NCBI RefSeq assembly: GCF_025548555.1
Contig: NZ_JAJLPA010000030.1
Location: 1-39,171 of the forward strand
Direction: 5' to 3'
Source of the DNA: Sphingomonas sp. A2-49
Lineage (GTDB): Bacteria > Pseudomonadota > Alphaproteobacteria > Sphingomonadales > Sphingomonadaceae
DNA length: 39,171 nt
Shown: piece after piece, positions 1 to 7,699 of the stretch
How positions within the stretch are numbered: position 1 is the stretch's first letter
Layout: each line of letters starts with the position of its first letter
The notes under the pieces: generated by a model
Told to the model about the DNA's origin: nothing
Seen by the model: only the letters and a program-made list of their open reading frames with translations
Databases searched by the model: none
Made by a program: the position numbers and the translations under genes

Positions 1-831
1 GACGTGCCGCACAACAGCCTGCTCACCCGGCTGGGCGACACGCCGGCGCGGGCGGTTCGCCTGGCGCGCTATCGCACGGTGGCGACCGCGCTTGCCTCGC
101 TGCTGGCCGCCGCGATCGCGAGCGCGGACGGTGTCCCGGCGATCACGCCGCTGCTGTGCGGCATGGCGGCTGCCGGCGCCCTGATCGGATCGGCGATGGT
201 GCCGCTGCTCATCGCGTTTCCGCCGACATCGCCGGCATCGCCATCCGGCGTCGCGGGACCACAGGCGACCGACGGCCTGCCTCTGCCGTTCCTCGTCGCG
301 AGCGTGATCGGGATAGTTGCGCTGGGGGCGCTCGCCAAAGCCGTGCTGCATCTGCCGCCCGGCCGCTATCATCCCGGGACCGGCACGTCCGTTCTGATCC
401 TGTTGATCGTCGGCCGGGCCGTCTCCGCGCTCCTCCCGGTCCGGCTGCGCACGATGTCCCAGGGGCTGAGGCGCCTTGCGCTGGTCCATGCCGGAGCGGC
501 CGTCGTCGCGGCCGGCTTCGCCTGGACCGCGGGTCCTGCGATGCTGGTGATGCTCGGGCTGGCGATGGGCGCCGGCAATCTGGTCGGCTGGGCGATCCTG
601 CCCCTGTTGGCGATCGGGCCACGCGGCTACGGCCTCTACACGATGGCCTCCAAGCTCGCGGTCGGGCTCGCCGGGGTCGTCCTGGCCGGCGGGCTCGGCC
701 GGGTTTCGACGTTCGCGCCCGGGGCGTACGTCGTCTTCGCGCTGACGGTCGCGATCGCATGCCTCGTCGCGGCGGCCATATTTGCCCTGCGCTTGACACA
801 AACCCGGTCACCGGGTTTCCCCGCCACATGA
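1..831 (+). CDS. MFS sugar transporter, GPH-like (C-terminal part, 5' truncated)
   Basis: The frame is open from base 1, so this is the C-terminal part (about 276 residues) of a gene starting outside the window. It is an integral membrane protein: several hydrophobic stretches of about 20 residues rich in Ala, Leu, Val and Gly alternate with short Arg-rich loops. The first residues (VPHNSLLTRLGD) resemble the loop motif of glycoside-pentoside-hexuronide:cation symporters, a branch of the major facilitator superfamily. The stop codon TGA overlaps the ATG of the following ROK regulator by four bases (ATGA), so the two genes are translationally coupled and the regulator probably responds to the transported sugar or its product. 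The transporter fold is well supported. The substrate and the exact subfamily are inferred and cannot be fixed from this fragment. Confidence 0.8.
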   Translation, partial: DVPHNSLLTRLGDTPARAVRLARYRTVATALASLLAAAIASADGVPAITPLLCGMAAAGALIGSAMVPLLIAFPPTSPASPSGVAGPQATDGLPLPFLVASVIGIVALGALAKAVLHLPPGRYHPGTGTSVLILLIVGRAVSALLPVRLRTMSQGLRRLALVHAGAAVVAAGFAWTAGPAMLVMLGLAMGAGNLVGWAILPLLAIGPRGYGLYTMASKLAVGLAGVVLAGGLGRVSTFAPGAYVVFALTVAIACLVAAAIFALRLTQTRSPGFPAT

Positions 832-2000
832 CGGCGATCACAGCAGGAGACTATCCGCCCCGCCTCCTGCGCGAAGACGGGCGACGCACCGCGACCGCCA
901 ACGAACGCGTCGTGATGGACCTGCTGTCCCGGCAGGGGCCGGCGAGCCGCGCCGACCTCGCCCGGCTCACAGGGCTCGCGCCGCATTCTATCACCCGGCT
1001 GGTCGAACCGTTGATCGCGCGTGGTTTGCTCAGCGAGGCGTCGCCGGTCGCCGCCGGGCGCGGCAAGCCTGCCGCGAAACTGGCGCTCGACGGCGATGCC
1101 GCCTTCTCGATCGGGCTGTCGGTAATGACCGATGCGATATCGCTCGTCCTGCTCGACCTGGCGGGGCGGGTCAGCAGCACGCGCAGCGAGCGACTGGTCG
1201 ATACCGCGCTCGCCCCGGCCTGTGGCCAGATCCGCGCGATGATCGACACGGCCATCGCCGACGCCGGACGCGATCGGTCGACGCTGGTCGGCATCGGTAT
1301 CGGCGTCACCGGCTACTTCATCGGTGACGGCGCCAAGCTGAACCCGCCACGGCTGCTCGACCCCTGGGCCCTGGTGTCGCTCGACACGATCCTTGCCGAG
1401 GCGCTGGGGGAAAAGGTGTGGATCGACAATGACGGCAACGTGGCCGCCGTCGGCGAGGCGATGCTGGGCCATGGCCGTGACTCGCGCGACTTCGCCTATC
1501 TGTATTTCGCCGCCGGGTTCGGCGGAGGCGTGATATCGCAGGGACTGCCCCTGCGCGGCCGGCACGGCAACGCCGGGGAGTTCGCCTCTATCATCCCTGC
1601 GGACTGGCCGCAGCCGAACCTCGAGGCGTTGCGCATGACGTTTGTGCAGATGGGGATCGCATTCCCCGACCTGCACGCGATGCTCGACCGTTTCGACGTC
1701 GCGCATGCTGCCGTCGACGCGTGGCTCGACCGCTGCATGCCCTCGCTCGACCTCGTCGCGTCGGCGATCTCGGCGACGATCGACCCTGGCGTGATCGTGC
1801 TGGGCGGGCGCCTGCCGCGCGCCCTCGCATCGCGGATCGCGGAACGGATCCGCTTCACCAATCCGGAGCGGCGCGGGTTCCACCGGCCCGCACCGGATAT
1901 CGTGCCTTCGCTGATCGACGGGGATGCCGCGGCGATCGGTGCCGCGGCTTTGCCGCTGCGGGCAGCATTCCTCGACCCTGAAGCGGGAGCCGCGACCTGA
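828..2000 (+). CDS. ROK family transcriptional regulator (NagC/XylR-like)
   Basis: A protein of 390 residues. An N-terminal winged helix (about residues 24-70, with NERVVMDLLSRQGPASRADL and a recognition helix in LAPHSITRLVEPL) is followed by an ROK actin-like sugar-binding domain. The conserved WIDNDGNVAAVGEAMLG segment carries the Asp that is catalytic in ROK kinases, and RHGNAGEFA corresponds to the GHxxGE substrate loop. The Cys cluster that binds zinc in many ROK proteins is not seen, which weakens zinc-dependent folding of that loop. With the HTH present, a sugar-responsive repressor or activator is more likely than a kinase. The ATG at 828 overlaps the stop of the transporter gene, which fixes this start; longer upstream extensions are shadows of the transporter. 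The ligand is not predictable. Confidence 0.9.
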   Translation: MTAITAGDYPPRLLREDGRRTATANERVVMDLLSRQGPASRADLARLTGLAPHSITRLVEPLIARGLLSEASPVAAGRGKPAAKLALDGDAAFSIGLSVMTDAISLVLLDLAGRVSSTRSERLVDTALAPACGQIRAMIDTAIADAGRDRSTLVGIGIGVTGYFIGDGAKLNPPRLLDPWALVSLDTILAEALGEKVWIDNDGNVAAVGEAMLGHGRDSRDFAYLYFAAGFGGGVISQGLPLRGRHGNAGEFASIIPADWPQPNLEALRMTFVQMGIAFPDLHAMLDRFDVAHAAVDAWLDRCMPSLDLVASAISATIDPGVIVLGGRLPRALASRIAERIRFTNPERRGFHRPAPDIVPSLIDGDAAAIGAAALPLRAAFLDPEAGAAT

Positions 2001-2587
2001 GCCGCGCCCACGGGATGGTCCGCGTTGATAGTCCGTGCAAAAAATCACTTTGTCGGGATAGAGCTGCCGCCGGAAGCTATGTGCAAGGTGCGCCTCGCAG
2101 TCACGCGTCCGTGCCCTAAACCCACCCGTATGTCATCCAAGCCCAGGACCAATTACGCGTCGGGCATTCGGCGCGCACCAGTCCGCTCAAACATTTCGCC
2201 AACGGATGTTCGGTGGGCTTGCCGGATCCGCGGAAGCCCAGTTGCGGACTCGGCACCATGTTCCCGTAGATGTCGACGAGGCTCCAAATTAGGCAGGCGG
2301 ACGGCCAGTCCGGACCATGTCCATCTTCAGCAGCCCGTTCTCAGCCATCATGGTATTGCCGATGTGGCGCGATGCCGACCGGGTAGCCGTTCCCAGACTA
2401 GGGCTTGGAAAGAGAGGTTGACCATCCCGAAACCGGATGGCTCCACGCCGATGATAGACGGCGCGCCCGCGCTTGATGTTCGGGATCGCAGGATCGGACG
2501 CGTCACGCGGAGGCATCACGACCCCCGGTTCCCATCAGCGGCAAAAGCGATCTTTCCACCGATGGAACAATGGCTTGATGCCGGAAA
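2001..2587. other. Intergenic stretch without a credible gene, lower GC than flanks
   Basis: This stretch of 587 bases lies between the ROK gene and the 3' end of tRNA-Gln. Its base composition is visibly less GC-rich than the flanking genes. Open frames exist on both strands, but none shows a recognisable domain, a good ribosome binding site or the usual third-position GC bias. The plus-strand frame running into the tRNA ends in the typical spurious translation of an antisense tRNA (GGRIRTCG). It may be a decayed remnant of acquired DNA next to a tRNA gene. No repeat of the tRNA 3' end was seen inside it. Confidence 0.5.
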
Positions 2588-2662
2588 TGGCTGGGGCGGC
2601 AGGATTCGAACCTGCGGATGGCGGCACCAAAAGCCGCTGCCTTACCACTTGGCGACGCCCCA
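2588..2662 (-). tRNA. tRNA-Gln (anticodon TTG)
   Basis: Read on the minus strand, the sequence folds as a full cloverleaf. The acceptor stem TGGGGCG pairs with CGCCCCA. There is a D arm with GTGGTAAGGC, an anticodon stem GCGGC/GCCGC with the loop TTTTGGT (anticodon TTG, glutamine), and a T arm GCAGG-TTCGAAT-CCTGC. The discriminator is G and the terminal CCA is encoded (bases 2590-2588). No variable-arm extension is present, as expected for a class I tRNA. Confidence 0.97.
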
Positions 2663-2683
2663 ACGAGAGGCGGCCTTATAGCC

Positions 2684-2715
2684 GTGTCGGCGGGTGTGAA
2701 AAGCCCCGCCGGCAC
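2684..2715. terminator. Hairpin between tRNA-Gln and ilvE
   Basis: GTGTCGGCGGG (2684-2694) pairs with CCCGCCGGCAC (2705-2715), one pair being T-G, around a 10-base loop. It lies downstream of the ilvE stop and upstream of tRNA-Gln on the minus strand, so it could end ilvE transcription. A short T run (CTTTT) follows only on the plus strand. It is therefore a candidate rather than a clear intrinsic terminator. Confidence 0.45.
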
Positions 2716-2742
2716 GACTTTTCGTCTGGCCGCCGCGCGCCG

Positions 2743-3861
2743 TCAGTCGAGCCGTTGCAGCCAGCCGTGGGGATCGGGTGCGCGGCCGCGCTGGATCGCC
2801 GACAGCGCGTCGAGCATGCGCTGCGTCAGCTGGCCGGTGCCGCCACCGCCGATGCGGAAGCGACCGTCGGGGCCGGCGACCTCGCCGATCGGGGTGACGA
2901 CCGCGGCGGTGCCGCAGGCGAACGCCTCGGTCAGGCGGCCGCTCGCCGCGTCGGCGCGCCACTGGTCGATGGCATAGGGCTCCTCGCGGACCTCGATCCC
3001 CTGGTCGCGCGCGATGCGGATGATCGAATCGCGGGTGATGCCGGGCAGGATCGTGCCGGTCAGCGGCGGCGTCACCATCGATCCGTCGTCGAACACGAAG
3101 AAGACGTTCATGCCGCCCAGTTCCTCGACCCAGCGCCGCTCGACCGCGTCGAGGAAGACGACCTGGTCGCAGCCCTGACGGATCGCCTCCGACTGGGCGA
3201 GCAGGCTGGCGGCGTAATTGCCGCCGCACTTGGCCTCGCCGGTGCCGCCGGGGGCCGCGCGCGTGTAATCCTGGCTGACCCAGATCGACACCGCGCGCGC
3301 GCCGCCCTTCCAATAGGCGCCGACCGAGGAGGCGATCACCATGTACAGATATTCGGACGACGGCTTGACGCCGAGGAACGCCTCGCTCGCGAACATGAAG
3401 GGGCGCAGGTAGAGCGCGCCGCCGTCGACCGCGGGAAACCAGGCGCGCTCGGTCATGACGAGCTGGCGGCACGATTGCAGGAACAGCGATTCGGGCAGTT
3501 CCGGCATGGCGAGGCGCCGAGCGGAATTGTTGAAACGGCGCGCATTGGCATCGGGCCGGAACAGCGCCATCGCGCCGTCGTCGAGGCGATAGGCCTTCAG
3601 CCCTTCGAAGATTTCCTGCGCGTAGTGCAGCACCGCGGTCGAGGGATCGACGGTGATCGGCGCACGCGCGGTGATGCGGGCGTCGTGCCAGCCCTGCTGC
3701 TCGTTGTAGCGGACGACGGCCATATGGTCGGTGAACACGCGCCCGAAACCGGGGTCGACGAGCTTCGCGGACCGCGTGCCGGCATCGACCGGCGCGGTGC
3801 TCGGATCGAAGCGGAACGGGGCCGGTGCGGGCGTTTGATCGGGCGTGAAAGCGGTGTTCAT
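2743..3861 (-). CDS. ilvE: Branched-chain amino acid aminotransferase (BCAT type)
   Basis: A cytosolic PLP enzyme of 372 residues that interconverts Leu, Ile or Val and their 2-oxo acids with 2-oxoglutarate, the last step of branched-chain amino acid synthesis. Its length and motifs match the BCAT (BCAT_beta, eukaryotic-like) subgroup rather than the shorter E. coli IlvE. LHYAQEIFEGLKAYR lies near residue 80, ALYLRPFMFASE near 150, and GTGEAKCGGNYAASL carries the Schiff-base lysine at about residue 211. The ATG at 3861 follows a purine-rich GAGAGA ribosome binding site. It is divergent from the marR gene with only 60 bases between the start codons. A good -35 (TTGACC, 3915-3920 on the minus strand) lies in that gap. 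MarR control is plausible but inferred from position only. Confidence 0.95.
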   Translation of the reverse strand: MNTAFTPDQTPAPAPFRFDPSTAPVDAGTRSAKLVDPGFGRVFTDHMAVVRYNEQQGWHDARITARAPITVDPSTAVLHYAQEIFEGLKAYRLDDGAMALFRPDANARRFNNSARRLAMPELPESLFLQSCRQLVMTERAWFPAVDGGALYLRPFMFASEAFLGVKPSSEYLYMVIASSVGAYWKGGARAVSIWVSQDYTRAAPGGTGEAKCGGNYAASLLAQSEAIRQGCDQVVFLDAVERRWVEELGGMNVFFVFDDGSMVTPPLTGTILPGITRDSIIRIARDQGIEVREEPYAIDQWRADAASGRLTEAFACGTAAVVTPIGEVAGPDGRFRIGGGGTGQLTQRMLDALSAIQRGRAPDPHGWLQRLD

Positions 3862-3884
3862 CGATTTCTCTCAGGCATCAGGGG

Positions 3885-3920
3885 TTGCGGACGCGTATGG
3901 CGGGTGGCTAAACCGGTCAA
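3885..3920. promoter_or_regulatory. Overlapping divergent promoters of ilvE and marR
   Basis: On the plus strand TTGCGG (3885-3890), a 17-base spacer and CTAAAC (3908-3913) form a plausible promoter whose start point would fall at or just before the marR ATG at 3922. On the minus strand TTGACC (3920-3915) is a good -35 for ilvE, with only weak -10 candidates (around TACGCG) 17 bases further. The two promoters interleave, so a protein bound here would affect both genes. Confidence 0.4.
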
Positions 3921-3921
3921 C

Positions 3922-4410
3922 ATGGCTGCCACAGCTCCCTCCGCTTCCGCCCAGTTCCTCCGCGAGCCCGAACTCCGTCGCGGCATGGAGCTTTTGTATT
4001 TTGGCCACAGCCATCTCACCCGCTCCGTCGACCAGGGGCTCGCAGCACAAGGATTGGGCCGCGCACACCATCGTGCACTCTATTTCATCGCCCGCAAACC
4101 CGACCTGACGGTCAGCGAACTGCTCGGCCTGCTGGCGATCACGAAACAATCGCTGGGGCGCGTACTCAACGAATTGACCGACCGCAAGCTGGTCACCACC
4201 CGTCCCGGCGAACGCGACCGGCGCCAGCGGCTGCTGCGGCTGACGCAGGAAGGCGCGACGATGGAGAGCGACCTGTTCGAATCGGTCCGGCAGAAGATGT
4301 CGCAGGCCTATCAGGCCGCGGGGCAGGACGCCGTGTCGGGCTATTGGGCGGTGCTGGAGGGGATGATCCCCGATGCCGACCGCGCCCAGGTCGACGGATT
4401 GCGGTCCTGA
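3922..4410 (+). CDS. MarR family transcriptional regulator
   Basis: A protein of 162 residues with the MarR winged-helix fold. An N-terminal helix (MELLYFGHSHLTRSVD) leads into the HTH (LTVSELLGLLAITKQSLGRV, about residues 62-82). The wing is TTRPGERDRRQRLLRLTQEG, the typical D-x-R-(D)-x-R motif of the family. The chosen ATG has no recognisable ribosome binding site, and the best promoter places the transcript start close to the ATG, so a leaderless mRNA is possible. The gene is divergent from ilvE and ends one base before the convergent proC stop. It probably controls itself and ilvE; the ligand is unknown. Confidence 0.9.
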   Translation: MAATAPSASAQFLREPELRRGMELLYFGHSHLTRSVDQGLAAQGLGRAHHRALYFIARKPDLTVSELLGLLAITKQSLGRVLNELTDRKLVTTRPGERDRRQRLLRLTQEGATMESDLFESVRQKMSQAYQAAGQDAVSGYWAVLEGMIPDADRAQVDGLRS

Positions 4411-4411
4411 G

Positions 4412-5218
4412 CTAGCGCGCGGCGCAACCGCGCGCCGCGGCGGCCATCTCGCGGTTGCGGCGCGCCGAGGCGCGCAGCGTCTCGGTCAGCAACGCCTGCA
4501 GCCCGTCGCTTCGGTCGAGCACGTCTAGCCCCTTGCGGGTCGACCCGCCGGGGCTCGCGACCCGGTCGGCCAGCACGGCCGGGCTCGCATCGGCGTCCGC
4601 GGCCATGCGCGCCGATCCGGCGAGCGTCGCCAGCGCCAGCCGCGCCGCCTGGTCCGCCGGCAGCCCCAGCGCCGCCCCCGCCTGCGCGAGCGCGTCGGCG
4701 AATCGGAACACGAACCCCGGGCCGCATCCCGCCAGTGCGGTGACGTCGTCGAACCGCGCCTCGTCGGCGATCCATTCGACGAGGCCCAGCGGCTGCATCA
4801 GGGCGACGAGTTCGGCACGCATCGCCGCATCCGCCCGCGACGAATGGAGTGCCGTCACCCCCTGCCCGATCGCGACGGGCAGGTTCGGCATCGCACGGAC
4901 GACCGCCCCCGCGGCGCAGAGCGTGGCGAGCGTCGCTTCCTCCACCCCTGCCAGGATCGACACCAGCAGGCGCGGCGCGTGACCGGCCAATGGACCATCG
5001 CGCAGCGTCGCCAGCTGCTGCGGCTTCAGCGCGAGCATGACCATGTCGAACGTCGCGACCGCCGCCTCCGGGATCGCAGCGACCGCCGACACCCCGTCCG
5101 GCATCGGTCGTCCGCTCGGACTGACGACGGTCACGGTCGCGGGGTCCATCCCGCCATCGAGCCAGCGCCGCAGCATCGCGCCGCCCATGTTGCCGGCGCC
5201 GACCATCAGCAGCCGCAT
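4412..5218 (-). CDS. proC: Pyrroline-5-carboxylate reductase
   Basis: A protein of 268 residues, the normal length of ProC. It reduces 1-pyrroline-5-carboxylate to proline with NAD(P)H in the cytosol. The N-terminal Rossmann motif is MRLLMVGAGNMGGAMLRRWL. The ALKPQQL segment is typical of the dinucleotide domain. The C-terminal dimerisation domain shows LAGCGPGFVFRFADALAQAG and VASPGGSTRKGLDVL, the ProC signature region. The ATG at 5218 lies four bases downstream of the stop of the YbjN-like gene, so the two are cotranscribed. Its stop is one base from the convergent marR stop. Confidence 0.95.
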   Translation of the reverse strand: MRLLMVGAGNMGGAMLRRWLDGGMDPATVTVVSPSGRPMPDGVSAVAAIPEAAVATFDMVMLALKPQQLATLRDGPLAGHAPRLLVSILAGVEEATLATLCAAGAVVRAMPNLPVAIGQGVTALHSSRADAAMRAELVALMQPLGLVEWIADEARFDDVTALAGCGPGFVFRFADALAQAGAALGLPADQAARLALATLAGSARMAADADASPAVLADRVASPGGSTRKGLDVLDRSDGLQALLTETLRASARRNREMAAAARGCAAR

Positions 5219-5222
5219 CGGC

Positions 5223-5726
5223 TCAGGCCTCGCCCTGCGTCTCGATCAGCGCGGCGGCGAGCGCGTCCCGGGGCGTCTTCCCGCCCCACAGCACGAACTG
5301 GAACACCGGATAGAAGCGCTCGCATTCCTCGATCGCCGATTCGACCAGCAGCTCGGTCGCCCCGAGCGACATCGTGCCCTCGTCCTCGCCGTCGATCATC
5401 GCGGCATGGCGGTACAGCAGCACGCCGGAGGTCGACCACAATTCGAAATGGCCGATCCACAGCTGCTCGTTGACCAGCCCGATCGCCTCGTAGACCGCGC
5501 TGCGGCGATCGTCGGTGACCTTGATGTCGGGGAAGGCGAGGAACTGGAGGACGCTGTCGTCCTCGCGCCACAGCGCGCGCAGTTCGTAGGTCGTCCAGCT
5601 GCCCTTCACGGTCGCGACGATCTCGTCGTCGTGACGCTCGTGCTCCCAGCCATGCGCGGCGTAATACGCCTCGAGCATGTCGATCGGCGCGGCGGGTTCC
5701 TGGTCGTGTTCGGCGTGGTCGAGCAT
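5223..5726 (-). CDS. YbjN domain-containing protein
   Basis: A protein of 167 residues of the YbjN family (a chaperone-like alpha/beta fold related to type III secretion chaperones; role unclear, linked to stress and motility phenotypes in enterobacteria). Visible features are an acidic N-terminus, the GWEHERHDDEIVATVKGSW segment, LQFLAFPDIKV and a C-terminal helix rich in Glu. There is no signal peptide or membrane segment, so it is probably cytosolic. The start at MLDHAEHD was preferred; the frame is open further upstream but that part is Arg/Pro-rich and unlike the family. It lies between ubiK and proC on the same strand, an arrangement I recall as common in sphingomonads. Confidence 0.85.
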   Translation of the reverse strand: MLDHAEHDQEPAAPIDMLEAYYAAHGWEHERHDDEIVATVKGSWTTYELRALWREDDSVLQFLAFPDIKVTDDRRSAVYEAIGLVNEQLWIGHFELWSTSGVLLYRHAAMIDGEDEGTMSLGATELLVESAIEECERFYPVFQFVLWGGKTPRDALAAALIETQGEA

Positions 5727-5793
5727 GGTCGCGCCCCTTATCGCACGGCGAGGCTGCCGAGGCAAAAACGCGCCGGCAACCCCGCAGTGAACA

Positions 5794-5818
5794 ACAGTGT
5801 CGACAATACTGTGGATAA
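5794..5818. promoter_or_regulatory. Perfect DnaA box beside a short inverted repeat
   Basis: The minus strand carries TTATCCACA (5818-5810), identical to the canonical DnaA box. Immediately next to it is the interrupted palindrome ACAGT-N8-ACTGT (5794-5811). Both lie between the ubiK stop and the ybjN-like start. A single box is not an origin; it could be a DnaA-titration or regulatory site, or chance. Confidence 0.4.
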
Positions 5819-5823
5819 GTCGG

Positions 5824-6105
5824 TCAGGCGGCGGGCGCCGGATCCGCGGACGACGCACCGGCGGACTGCGCCGCCTCGATCGCGTCCAGCCGGGCGCGCA
5901 GCGCGTCGTTCTCGTCGCGCGCGGCCACGGCCATCGCCTTCACCGCCTCGAACTCGTCGCGGCTGACGAAGTCGAGCCCGCCGATCCACTCGCGCGCGCG
6001 CGACCGTGCGCCCGCCTCCGCCTCGCGACCGACGCCCGCCAGCGTTCCGGCGGCACCGTTCACCAGCTTGACGAGGTCGTCGAACACGCGATTGTCGGAC
6101 TGCAT
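5824..6105 (-). CDS. UbiK-like accessory factor (BMFP domain)
   Basis: A protein of 93 residues with the layout of the BMFP/UbiK family. An N-terminal amphipathic part (NRVFDDLVKLVNGAAGTLAG) precedes a conserved VSRDEFEAVKAMA motif and a C-terminal coiled coil (ARDENDALRARLDAIEA). UbiK helps assemble the ubiquinone biosynthesis complex in gammaproteobacteria; here this is inferred from the family. The family has also been described as membrane fusogenic. The ATG at 6105 follows GGGAAGAA, a good ribosome binding site, whereas the longer open frame upstream has none. It lies 31 bases downstream of tspO. Confidence 0.8.
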   Translation of the reverse strand: MQSDNRVFDDLVKLVNGAAGTLAGVGREAEAGARSRAREWIGGLDFVSRDEFEAVKAMAVAARDENDALRARLDAIEAAQSAGASSADPAPAA

Positions 6106-6136
6106 AACTGTTCTTCCCGGCGCAATGGACTGTCGG

Positions 6137-6688
6137 TCACAGCATTTGGGAGGTGTGCGACGCCGGCACAAGGGTTTCCGCACCTGGGTTCAGCTGTCCG
6201 ATCCGCCAGGTGAGCACGCCGGCGAAGCTGATCCACACCAGATAGGGCACCATCAGCCACGCCGCGAGCGGCCGGATGCGCCCGAACAGGACGGTGGCGA
6301 GGATCGCCAGCGCCAGCATCAGCACGATGACGGCCAGCGCCGCATCGACGCGGTGCAGGCCGAAGAACAGCGGCGTCCAGGCGAGGTTGAGCACGAATTG
6401 CGCGGCGAACACGCCCAGCGCGAGCGCCCGTCCCGTGGCGCCGCGCGCATGCAGGATCATCGCGACCGCGAGGCCGAGCAGGATGTACAGCGAGGTCCAG
6501 GCGACGGGAAACACCCAGCCCGGCGGCGTCGCCGACGGCTTCTGCAATGCCATGTACCAGGCGTTCTCGCTGCCCGCCGGATAGGCGCGGCCGGAGGCGA
6601 AGCCGAGCAGCAGGATCAACGGCACCGTCACGATCGCCCAGCGGAGGAACGACAGGCGCAGCTGACCCTTCGATGCGATGCCGCCCAC
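6137..6688 (-). CDS. tspO: TspO/MBR family protein
   Basis: A protein of 183 residues with five predicted transmembrane helices. The signatures are KPSATPPGWVFPVAWTSLYI (loop 1/helix 2), AQFVLNLAWTPLFFGLH and PYLVWISFAGVLTW, which match the tryptophan-rich TspO/peripheral benzodiazepine receptor family. TspO binds porphyrins and is linked in Rhodobacter to light- and oxygen-dependent regulation. The start is GTG at 6688: a GAGGAG ribosome binding site lies six bases upstream, while the longer open frame starts inside or before that site. The C-terminus extends past the last helix by about 15 residues. It heads a same-strand run with ubiK, the YbjN-like gene and proC. Confidence 0.92.
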   Translation of the reverse strand: MGGIASKGQLRLSFLRWAIVTVPLILLLGFASGRAYPAGSENAWYMALQKPSATPPGWVFPVAWTSLYILLGLAVAMILHARGATGRALALGVFAAQFVLNLAWTPLFFGLHRVDAALAVIVLMLALAILATVLFGRIRPLAAWLMVPYLVWISFAGVLTWRIGQLNPGAETLVPASHTSQML

Positions 6689-6751
6689 CCTGTACTCCTC
6701 TATGCCCACGGCGCAGCCTTGCCGCGCCACGCATGGTTCGTAAAGCGTCCG

Positions 6752-7510
6752 CTATGACAATCGTTCGGATGACGGTTCAGATCGGGACGCGGCGATCAGA
6801 AATTCCACATTGCCCTCCGGCCCGGTGATCGGGCTCTCGACCAGTCCGGCCACCGTCCACCCCGCGCCCGACAGCCAGTCCGCGACGGCGTCGCAGACGC
6901 GGGCGTGCACCGCGGGATCGCGGACCACGCCGCCCTTCCCCACCTCTTCGCGCCCGGCCTCGAACTGTGGCTTGACCAGCGCCATCAACCGCGCGCCCGG
7001 CGCCGCGAAGGTCAGCGGCCGTTCGAGCACCTTGGCGAGGCCGATGAAACTCGCGTCGCAGACGATCAGGTCGACCGTCTCGGGGACGTGCGCCGCGGAG
7101 AGGATGCGCGCGCTGGTCTGTTCGTGGACGATCACGCGCGGGTCCTGTCGCAGCGTCCAGGCGAGCTGGTTGGTACCGCTGTCGACCGCATAGACCCGCG
7201 CGGCGCCGCGCGTCAGCAGCACGTCGGTGAACCCGCCGGTGGACGATCCGACATCGATCGCGACCGCCCCGGTGACGTCCCAGCCGAACCGGTCGAGCCC
7301 GTGCGCCAGCTTGATGCCGCCCCGCGACACCCAGGGGTGATCGCGCCCGCGTACGTCCAGCACGACATCGTCGGCCAGCGCCTGTCCCGGCTTGTCGACC
7401 TTGCGCGTGCCGGCGAACACCAGCCCGGCCATGATGAGCGCCTGCGCCCGGGTTCGTGATTCGACGAGGCCGCGATCGACGAGCATCTGGTCTGCGCGGG
7501 TCTTTGCCAT
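6752..7510 (-). CDS. tlyA: TlyA family rRNA 2'-O-methyltransferase (hemolysin A-like)
   Basis: A protein of 252 residues. An N-terminal S4 RNA-binding domain (about residues 5-65, TRADQMLVDRGLVESRTRAQ) is followed by an FtsJ/RrmJ-type Rossmann methyltransferase. The SAM motif is AIDVGSSTGGFTDVLL, the acidic motif is VYAVDSG, and the catalytic Lys lies in ALVKPQFEAG. TlyA proteins methylate cytidine 2'-OH in 16S and/or 23S rRNA and affect capreomycin sensitivity. The older 'hemolysin' name is misleading. The ATG at 7510 is supported by the conserved MAKTRADQ start. It is divergent from the serine hydrolase gene at 7700. Confidence 0.92.
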   Translation of the reverse strand: MAKTRADQMLVDRGLVESRTRAQALIMAGLVFAGTRKVDKPGQALADDVVLDVRGRDHPWVSRGGIKLAHGLDRFGWDVTGAVAIDVGSSTGGFTDVLLTRGAARVYAVDSGTNQLAWTLRQDPRVIVHEQTSARILSAAHVPETVDLIVCDASFIGLAKVLERPLTFAAPGARLMALVKPQFEAGREEVGKGGVVRDPAVHARVCDAVADWLSGAGWTVAGLVESPITGPEGNVEFLIAASRSEPSSERLS

Positions 7511-7699
7511 GCGCCGTTCCTTAGCCGCCGATCCACCCGCGCGTCACCCCATGCGGTCCGCCGTGGCGCGCGTTCGACTGGACGCATTTGCGATTGCCCA
7601 GTGGAACGGTAGGATTAACTCTCGGTTCTGAACCAGAGGTCGAGCGGCGGATGCCCTGGCACCGGACGTCTCGTCCTCGTTTCGGAGGGAGATGCTGCC

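Noticed and set aside
2025..2681. Plus-strand open frame of 218 codons over the ROK-tRNA gap
   Set aside because: Its end is the antisense translation of tRNA-Gln (GGRIRTCG), a known spurious pattern, and no domain or ribosome binding site is visible.
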